DNA from: Abditibacteriota bacterium
GTDB lineage: Bacteria > Armatimonadota > UBA5829
Direction: 5' to 3'
Assembly (NCBI GenBank): GCA_017959625.1
Contig: JAGDAG010000210.1
Location: forward strand, 1-7,371
DNA: 7,371 bases
Below are positions 1 to 4,747 of this stretch, one piece after another (position 1 is the first letter of the stretch; the number at the start of each line of letters is the position of its first letter). The translations under genes were made by a program, and so were the position numbers. The notes under the pieces are model-generated. The model was not told the origin of the DNA. It saw nothing but the letters and a program-made list of their open reading frames with translations, and ran no database searches.

Positions 1-7
1 GAAGAAC

Positions 8-532
8 ATGAAAGAAATCAAACGTTATTTGGCGTTTCTGAAAGAATTCAGAAACATGGAAAGCCACAAAGGATCAACCGACACAGTCTTTGGATCCGTG
101 ATCGGAGCATTATACGTTGCGAAAAGGACTGCGGAACTTCTCGGCTTTGAAAACGCAGCCGAATACGCCCGTGAATATGAAGAAGCCCTTAGGGAATACT
201 GCGGACAGCTGTCCGGGACTCCAAATATCGCCACTTGTCACAGTTACTTAAAGAACGCCGCCGATACTTTTTCAGCCTTCGATAACGAAATAGCGAATAA
301 AATCGGCAAATACGAATACGATCCAAAGGACAAAAAATCTGCCGGGCTCGAAGCGGTTGTCGATGAACTGAATACGGAAGAATACGGCGATACCGATACG
401 CACTACGCCCTGTTCCTTATCGGATCGCTTGTGCGATTGGCAGAGGAATATGGCAAGGATAAATCGGAAATGATCATAGGTTATTATGACGGTCTGATGC
501 TTTTAAAGATCAAGCCCGGCCTGAAAGATTAA
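8..532 (+). CDS. Hypothetical protein, mostly helical, function unknown
   Basis: I do not recognise this 174-residue protein. It is rich in Glu, Lys, Ala and Tyr and looks mainly alpha-helical, with helix-like stretches at about residues 1-17, 30-63, 74-100 and 133-167. It has two cysteines (C65, C77), no signal peptide, no membrane segment and no catalytic motif I can name, so a soluble cytoplasmic protein is likely. The ATG at 8 is preceded only by GAAGA as a weak ribosome site. The frame is open to the left edge with no stop, so the true start could lie outside the window. The flavoprotein gene follows after 21 bases, which suggests cotranscription. In sampled 60-base lines this gene is about 47-48% G+C, against 53-70% in lines sampled from the minus-strand genes. 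That could mean a different evolutionary history or simply different codon constraints. Confidence 0.72.
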   Translation: MKEIKRYLAFLKEFRNMESHKGSTDTVFGSVIGALYVAKRTAELLGFENAAEYAREYEEALREYCGQLSGTPNIATCHSYLKNAADTFSAFDNEIANKIGKYEYDPKDKKSAGLEAVVDELNTEEYGDTDTHYALFLIGSLVRLAEEYGKDKSEMIIGYYDGLMLLKIKPGLKD

Positions 533-553
533 AAACAAAACGGAGAAAAAACA

Positions 554-1192
554 ATGAAGACAGTCATCATCAACGCAAGCCCGCGAAAGACCTGGAACAC
601 GGCGCAGCTTTTGAAGGAAGCCCAAAGAGGCGCCGAAGCAGCCGGAGCGGAAACGGAATATATCGACCTTTACGACCTCGCCTTTTCGGGGTGCCGCAGC
701 TGTCTTTCCTGCAAAAGAAAGGGCGCCCGGCGCTGCCGCTGCTACTTTAAGGACGACCTTTCTCCCGTGATAGACCGCATCCTTGCCGCCGATGCGGTGA
801 TATTCGGGACCCCTATTTATATGGGGGAACCTTCCGCCGGCTTCCGGGCGCTTTTTGAGAGGCTGGGTTTCTGCATACTGTCCTACGACGAGGGAGAAAG
901 AAGCTATTTTGACGGAAAGATAAACACCGGCTTCATATACACCATGAACGCCCCCGACGGCTATTACGAAACCAACCTCAGGCCGAAGCTGGAAGGAACG
1001 GAAGAATTTTTCAGGTCTTTTCTGAAGGGAAAGGTGCTCACCATGGCTGCCTGCGGCACTCTGCAGACGGACGATTACTCACGCTACAGCATGGGCATGT
1101 TCAACGAGGCCCAAAGAAAGGAAAGCAGAAAAACACGCTTTCCCGCCGACCTGGAGAAGGCCTTTGATATGGGATACGCTCTGAGCCGTTAG
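554..1192 (+). CDS. NAD(P)H-dependent FMN reductase-like flavoprotein with cysteine cluster
   Basis: This 212-residue protein has the flavodoxin-like fold of the NADPH-dependent FMN reductase / iron-sulfur flavoprotein group. The first strand and phosphate-binding loop for FMN read VIINASPRKTWNT (residues 4-16). The second flavin-contacting loop is GTPIYMGEPSAGFRALFER (85-103). Between them lies C47-x2-C50-x2-C53-x7-C61, plus C63. That spacing matches the compact CX2CX2CX4-7C motif known to bind a [4Fe-4S] cluster in archaeal Isf proteins, although many reductases of this group carry a similar cysteine patch without a proven cluster. It is probably a cytoplasmic redox enzyme, and the substrate cannot be read from the sequence. 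GGAG at 542-545 sits 8 bases before the ATG and supports this start. The TAG stop overlaps the TAA of the convergent lnt gene by 4 bases, and no hairpin terminator is visible between them. Confidence 0.88.
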   Translation: MKTVIINASPRKTWNTAQLLKEAQRGAEAAGAETEYIDLYDLAFSGCRSCLSCKRKGARRCRCYFKDDLSPVIDRILAADAVIFGTPIYMGEPSAGFRALFERLGFCILSYDEGERSYFDGKINTGFIYTMNAPDGYYETNLRPKLEGTEEFFRSFLKGKVLTMAACGTLQTDDYSRYSMGMFNEAQRKESRKTRFPADLEKAFDMGYALSR

Positions 1193-2655
1193 TTCTTTTC
1201 TTTTTTTCCGGCCCACAAGCCTGCGGCGGCAAGCCACAGGGCCGCAAGGCAGCAAAGAGGCGAAAAGATATCGCCGGTTTTTGTAAACAGGGTCTTTTCG
1301 GTTTCAAAACCGAAGGGAGAGTCCAGGGCGGTCTCTGCTCCTTCCGGCGCCCTTGCCGCTATCTGTCCGTAGGGGGTCACCACCCCGGAGATACCGGTGG
1401 AGGTGCAGAAAAGGAACCAGCGCCTGTTCTCAACTGCCCTCAGCCGGGCGAACCTGAAATGGGCGTAGGCGGCGTTGCTCTTTCCGAACCAGCCGTCGTT
1501 GCTCAGGGCCGCAAGCACGTTGGCGCCGGCCTTTGCCTGTTTGCGGGCAGGCTCCGTGAAGGAGGCTTCGCTGCAAAGGCACACCCCTATTTTAAACGGC
1601 CCCGTTTTGAGAACGGCGGCCTCTTTGCTTCCCGGCGCAGCCTCCCACTCGGCAAGCTCGGGGTTGGGGGCTTTTTTGAAAAACCTTTTGAAGGGGGTAT
1701 ATTCGCCGAAGGGCACCAGGCGGCATTTGTCATACTGCCCCATACGCCTGCCCTTCACCGAAAACAGGACTGCGGAATTGGTGTAGTTTTCGCCCATGGG
1801 AACGTTCGCCCCCGTGACGATGGGAGCGCCGAGTTCCCTGCAGGCCTCCGATACCGAATGTTCGAACACAGGCACCAGCAAAGAAAGAGTGGTCTCCGGC
1901 CACATTATAAGATCGGCGCCGGGCCCTTTTTTTGAAAGCCTTATATGCTTTCTCAGGGCCTCGGTGTCGGTTTTTTTGTTCATATCCATATTTGCCTGCA
2001 CCAGCCGGACCGTTTTGTCGGCATCCCTTACGGGCGCTATATAAAGGCAGCCCGCCGTCTGCACGGCGGCAAACAGCACCACCGCTCCCAGGGCCTTCAG
2101 CCTGTGCAGCCTGTTCCTGTCGGTGAAGAACAGGACAAAAGCGCACACAAGGAATACCGCGGCATAATCCAAAAAGCGGCAGCCGAAAAGCGAAGCATAC
2201 TGCAAAAGCGGAAGGTTGGGGGTCTGTATATCGGAAAGCCCGTACCAGGTGAAGCCGAAAGGCCCCAGGCTCCTCAGCAGCTCACAGCCGGTCCACAGGG
2301 CCGGAAGCCCAAAGAGGCATCCGGTAAAACGGCGGGTGAAAAAGGGAGACAGCAGCCCGAAAAGGGCAAAAAACAGCGCCTGAAGGAGGCCGACGGCAAA
2401 ATTGAGCCCGGGCATGAGCCCCCACAGCCACCGGAAACAAAACGAAAAATAGAGAAAGCCGAAAAAAAGCCCAAGAAACGCGCCGGCAAGCAGCCTTTTT
2501 CCCAAGGGCTTTTGCGAAAGGCCGTTCCACAAAAGGGCGCATACCAGCGGGTAAAGGGCCCCGAAGGACAAAAACCAAAGGGACGGGAATTCCGCGGCGG
2601 CGGCCAGCAAAACGGCGGACAGGGCCGCGCATAGATACATTTTTATCTGAGACAT
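1189..2655 (-). CDS. lnt: Apolipoprotein N-acyltransferase
   Basis: The 488-residue protein is an inner-membrane enzyme that adds the third acyl chain to the N-terminal cysteine of lipoproteins, the last step of their maturation in Gram-negative bacteria. Residues 7-205 hold several hydrophobic membrane segments with the family's ELLRSLGPFGFTWYGL stretch (125-140). The periplasmic nitrilase-like domain (about 215-450) shows the complete catalytic triad: E254 in MWPETT, K310 in QYDKCRLVPFGEYTPF and C361 in CLCSEASF. It also has SNDGWFG (385-391), ARLRAVENRRW (403-413) and STGISGVVTPYGQI (418-431). A C-terminal membrane helix follows GDIFSP (about 461-483). The length is close to that of E. coli Lnt. 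The start at 2655 overlaps the upstream glycosyltransferase by 13 bases and has a weak AGAAG site. An alternative ATG at 2640 would remove the overlap but has no visible ribosome site. Translational coupling in one operon is likely. Confidence 0.95.
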   Translation of the reverse strand: MSQIKMYLCAALSAVLLAAAAEFPSLWFLSFGALYPLVCALLWNGLSQKPLGKRLLAGAFLGLFFGFLYFSFCFRWLWGLMPGLNFAVGLLQALFFALFGLLSPFFTRRFTGCLFGLPALWTGCELLRSLGPFGFTWYGLSDIQTPNLPLLQYASLFGCRFLDYAAVFLVCAFVLFFTDRNRLHRLKALGAVVLFAAVQTAGCLYIAPVRDADKTVRLVQANMDMNKKTDTEALRKHIRLSKKGPGADLIMWPETTLSLLVPVFEHSVSEACRELGAPIVTGANVPMGENYTNSAVLFSVKGRRMGQYDKCRLVPFGEYTPFKRFFKKAPNPELAEWEAAPGSKEAAVLKTGPFKIGVCLCSEASFTEPARKQAKAGANVLAALSNDGWFGKSNAAYAHFRFARLRAVENRRWFLFCTSTGISGVVTPYGQIAARAPEGAETALDSPFGFETEKTLFTKTGDIFSPLCCLAALWLAAAGLWAGKKEKN

Positions 2656-3776
2656 TCTTCTATAAAGGAAACTATTTTTTCTGCTCTTTTCTCCAGAGTA
2701 AGGTCTCCGGCGCGGGCAAGGCTGCCTTCGGCAAGCCTTTGCCTGAGGGCGGCGTCGTTTTTCAGAAGGCGGATGGCCTCGGCGATCTCCCGGGGGGATT
2801 CCGGATCTACCCTCAGCGAACAGCTTTCGTCGAGGATATCGTCATTGAACTCCCTGTCGGAGGAAATCACCGGTATGCCGCAGGCCATGGCTTCTATGAC
2901 GGAATTGCTGCAGCCCTCGTTGAGAGTGGGCAGGACGAACACGTCCGAAGCGCTGAGAAAGAGAGGCATATCGGAGTTTTCCACCGGCCCGGCCCAAAGG
3001 GTCGCCGGACCTCCGGGCTTTTTGCTGCCCCTGCCCGCATAAGCGGCATATACCCCCGGCAGCAGCTCCACGGCCTTTTCCAGGCGCCGGGCGCCCTTGC
3101 GGGTGTGGAAAGCCCCGGTAAAGGAAACTATAAAGGCGTCTGCGGGAAAGCCGAAACGGCGGCGGGCCTCCTTTTTGTCCCGGGGGTAAAACCGCTCTGT
3201 CCGTACCCCGTTGGGGAACACCCTCACCTTTTCTTCGGGAACCGCTCCGGTTTCCGCAAGCTCCCTTTTGCTTTTGGCGGATACCGCCACCACCCCGGCT
3301 ATACCGGCAAGGCTCTCCCGCAGAGTATCTGCGCCGAACCTGTACAGCTCGTCCGCGCAGGGCTCGCCGTAGGCAAAAAAGGCGGGGACGCCGGATTCCT
3401 TTCCCAGCGAGGCGGAAGCGTATCCGCAGGGGATGGTGAAATGTCCGTAAAAGGCGTCGGGAGCGCCGAGGCTTTTCACGGTTTCCCGGCAGGCCCGGGT
3501 ATAGCGTTCCGCCGTGAGCCGCATAGCGCGGCCGCTTTTTTCCCCGAAGGAGAAAAAGCGGGGGCGGTATACCGGCACCACGCTGCCGTTTTCGGTTTTT
3601 TCTTCCGTTTTGAAGGGAAGAGACAGATATCTGAGGTTTTTATTTGCCGCAACGGGACATATGACCCTCACTTTTACGCCTTTATCGGCCAGGGTCCACA
3701 CCAGCTGCTGCACAAAATAGTAAGGGTTGACGTCGATACCGTTGGGGTATTTTTTAGCTAAAACGTAAAGGTCCAT
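2643..3776 (-). CDS. GT4-family (GT-B) glycosyltransferase
   Basis: This 377-residue protein is a retaining GT-B glycosyltransferase of the GT4 (Glycos_transf_1) type and moves a sugar from a nucleotide donor to an unknown acceptor. The N-terminal domain opens with LYVLAKKYPNGIDVNPYYFV (3-22). The C-terminal donor-binding domain shows FPNGV (187-191), the phosphate-binding GAFHTRKG (221-228) and the hallmark E-x7-E in E287-GCSNSVI-E295, followed by MACGIPVISSD (297-307). No signal peptide or membrane helix is visible, so it is probably cytoplasmic or peripheral to the membrane. It precedes and overlaps lnt, which points to an envelope role such as glycolipid or surface polysaccharide synthesis, but this is inference. 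The ATG follows an in-frame TAA directly, so no longer N-terminus exists, and there is no clear Shine-Dalgarno sequence. The leader carries a hairpin and a promoter lies at 3847-3875. Confidence 0.9.
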   Translation of the reverse strand: MDLYVLAKKYPNGIDVNPYYFVQQLVWTLADKGVKVRVICPVAANKNLRYLSLPFKTEEKTENGSVVPVYRPRFFSFGEKSGRAMRLTAERYTRACRETVKSLGAPDAFYGHFTIPCGYASASLGKESGVPAFFAYGEPCADELYRFGADTLRESLAGIAGVVAVSAKSKRELAETGAVPEEKVRVFPNGVRTERFYPRDKKEARRRFGFPADAFIVSFTGAFHTRKGARRLEKAVELLPGVYAAYAGRGSKKPGGPATLWAGPVENSDMPLFLSASDVFVLPTLNEGCSNSVIEAMACGIPVISSDREFNDDILDESCSLRVDPESPREIAEAIRLLKNDAALRQRLAEGSLARAGDLTLEKRAEKIVSFIEECLR

Positions 3777-3794
3777 TTACGGGTGTATGAGAAT

Positions 3795-3815
3795 GCGCCG
3801 CAAAAAAAGCGGCGC
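3795..3815 (-). promoter_or_regulatory. Hairpin in the 5' leader of the glycosyltransferase-lnt mRNA
   Basis: Perfect inverted repeat with arms GCGCCGC (3795-3801) and GCGGCGC (3809-3815) around seven identical bases, A on the plus strand and U in the leader RNA. The hairpin ends 18 bases before the glycosyltransferase ATG and lies inside the leader predicted from the promoter at 3847-3875. No U-run follows it, so it is not an intrinsic terminator. Since the gene lacks a clear Shine-Dalgarno sequence, the structure could affect ribosome access or mRNA stability; this is inference. The repeat itself is seen directly. Confidence 0.5.
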
Positions 3816-3846
3816 CGCCTTCTGCCGGTTTGAGATTTTCAAAAAT

Positions 3847-3875
3847 ATTATAACACACGCCGCCTGCTTTGTAAA
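3847..3875 (-). promoter_or_regulatory. Sigma70-type promoter for the glycosyltransferase-lnt operon
   Basis: On the minus strand TTTACA (3875-3870) and a perfect TATAAT (3852-3847) are separated by exactly 17 bases, with TGT just before the -10 box (extended -10). Transcription would begin near 3840 and give a leader of about 64 bases before the ATG at 3776. It points away from the lipoprotein promoter, and the two -35 boxes are 21 bases apart. Confidence 0.8.
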
Positions 3876-3896
3876 CAGCGGGGAAAGAGGCGGCTG

Positions 3897-3925
3897 TTGC
3901 CATAACTTTGCTTTTATGATATAAT
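3897..3925 (+). promoter_or_regulatory. Sigma70-type promoter for the lipoprotein gene
   Basis: TTGCCA (3897-3902) and TATAAT (3920-3925) are separated by 17 bases. TGA precedes the -10 box, giving an extended -10. The -35 differs from consensus at one base. The start site would be near 3932, about 58 bases before the lipoprotein ATG. It is divergent from the glycosyltransferase promoter within the same 213-base intergenic region. Confidence 0.8.
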
Positions 3926-3936
3926 AGGTTTATCAT
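3916..3936. promoter_or_regulatory. Candidate operator: inverted repeat over the -10 box
   Basis: ATGATA (3916-3921) and TATCAT (3931-3936) form a perfect 6-bp inverted repeat with a 9-base spacer. It covers the -10 box and predicted start of the lipoprotein promoter. Arm spacing of about one and a half helical turns and this position would suit a repressor, but six AT-rich base pairs can arise by chance and no regulator gene lies in the window. Confidence 0.25.
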
Positions 3937-3989
3937 CACCAAAGCCGCAGCCGGAAGCGGATCGTCCCGGCGGAAAGTTCGGAGCATAT

Positions 3990-4691
3990 ATGAAAAAACT
4001 TCTTTTACTTTTGATTTGCGCCTGCATTCTTTTTGCGGGCTGCGCTTCCACGCCGAAGCATCCGGCAAAAAGCGGCAGCCAGCTGGAGATAGAATTCAGC
4101 CTGGCGGGAAGCTTTGAGACGGAGGACTCCGCGGAGCCGGGGCTTTTCCGGTACTACTTTATCGCCATAGACGCCGACAATGTCCGGGAGACCTTTCCCC
4201 TGCCCATCACAGCCCCTTCCGGCGCCTACGGCTGGGGCAACGGCTGGGGCACCAGCGACAAGGCTTCCGAAAGCAAGGGGATAACCGGCTATCTGAGGTA
4301 TGACAGCGCCAACGAGCCTGCCAACTGGTACGACATACTGCCGGGAAGCAAGCTGCTTGCCTCGGGCCCTCCCCAGGCTCCCGTGGCCTGGGAACTGGCG
4401 GACAGAGGGAAGACCATGCGGGCCGTGATAGATTTTTCGGCCCTCACGGACGAGCCGGACGCGCTGGAGAACCTGCAGATAAACATGATCTGCACGAATC
4501 AGGTGCCCACAGACCCCAACGACACGGCGCCGGGCAGAAGATGGGACGCCCTGGGCTTCAAAACGGAAAGAGATTATATAGACATAGACGTGACAAAAAG
4601 CTACACCTACTCCGGAAGCGACCCCGAGGGAGACGTCAGCGACGAAAACCTGGATATCACCGACTGGAAGGTGAGCGTCCGCCGGGATTAG
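3990..4691 (+). CDS. Lipoprotein of unknown function
   Basis: This 233-residue protein starts with a lipoprotein signal peptide: MKK, a hydrophobic core (residues 4-15) and lipobox L-F-A-G-C18, so Cys18 would be lipidated after cleavage. Residue 19 is Ala rather than Asp, so nothing argues for inner-membrane retention. The mature part reads as alternating strands, for example LEIEFSLAG (32-40), FRYYFIAIDAD (53-63), MRAVIDFSAL (143-152) and LQINMICTN (162-170), with an aromatic and glycine segment GAYGWGNGWGT (78-88). This suggests a beta-sandwich, possibly ligand- or carbohydrate-binding. I cannot name the family. GGAG at 3981-3984, five bases before the ATG, supports the start. The gene is single, with its own promoter and a terminator 21 bases after its stop. 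Its maturation would need the Lnt encoded nearby, but a specific link is not shown. Confidence 0.88.
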   Translation: MKKLLLLLICACILFAGCASTPKHPAKSGSQLEIEFSLAGSFETEDSAEPGLFRYYFIAIDADNVRETFPLPITAPSGAYGWGNGWGTSDKASESKGITGYLRYDSANEPANWYDILPGSKLLASGPPQAPVAWELADRGKTMRAVIDFSALTDEPDALENLQINMICTNQVPTDPNDTAPGRRWDALGFKTERDYIDIDVTKSYTYSGSDPEGDVSDENLDITDWKVSVRRD

Positions 4692-4712
4692 GGACGCTGC
4701 AAAGCCGCATAC

Positions 4713-4747
4713 AAAAAAGAGGCTGCGCCGGGCGCAGCCTCTTTTTT
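4713..4747. terminator. Bidirectional intrinsic terminator between convergent genes
   Basis: Arms GAGGCTGCGC (4719-4728) and GCGCAGCCTC (4732-4741) pair perfectly around a 3-base loop. Six A (4713-4718) and six T (4742-4747) flank them, so each strand has a 10-bp GC-rich stem followed by a U-run. It ends the lipoprotein transcript on plus and the glycosidase transcript on minus. The T-run overlaps the TAA stop of the glycosidase gene (4746-4748). Confidence 0.93.

Noticed and set aside
1192..1210. T-rich run after the flavoprotein stop as a possible terminator
   Set aside because: No stem precedes it, and the run is the antisense of the Lys-rich C-terminus of Lnt.
1945..2634. Plus-strand open frame (229 codons) opposite lnt
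   Set aside because: Low-complexity Lys/Gly/Pro/Gln-rich translation created by the antisense of hydrophobic membrane segments; lnt with a full catalytic triad occupies the other strand.
2739..3761. Long plus-strand open frame (340 codons) opposite the glycosyltransferase
   Set aside because: The minus strand encodes a protein with clear GT4 motifs over the same bases; the opposite frame has no recognisable domain, no ribosome site, and is open because of the G+C-rich third positions.
3777..3840. Leader peptide before the glycosyltransferase
   Set aside because: No ATG occurs in the leader; only a TTG inside the hairpin loop could begin a short frame ending at the TAA, without a ribosome site.
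3754..4068. Minus-strand open frame (104 codons) across the divergent intergenic region
   Set aside because: It runs through both predicted promoters, overlaps the start regions of two well-supported genes and has no recognisable features.
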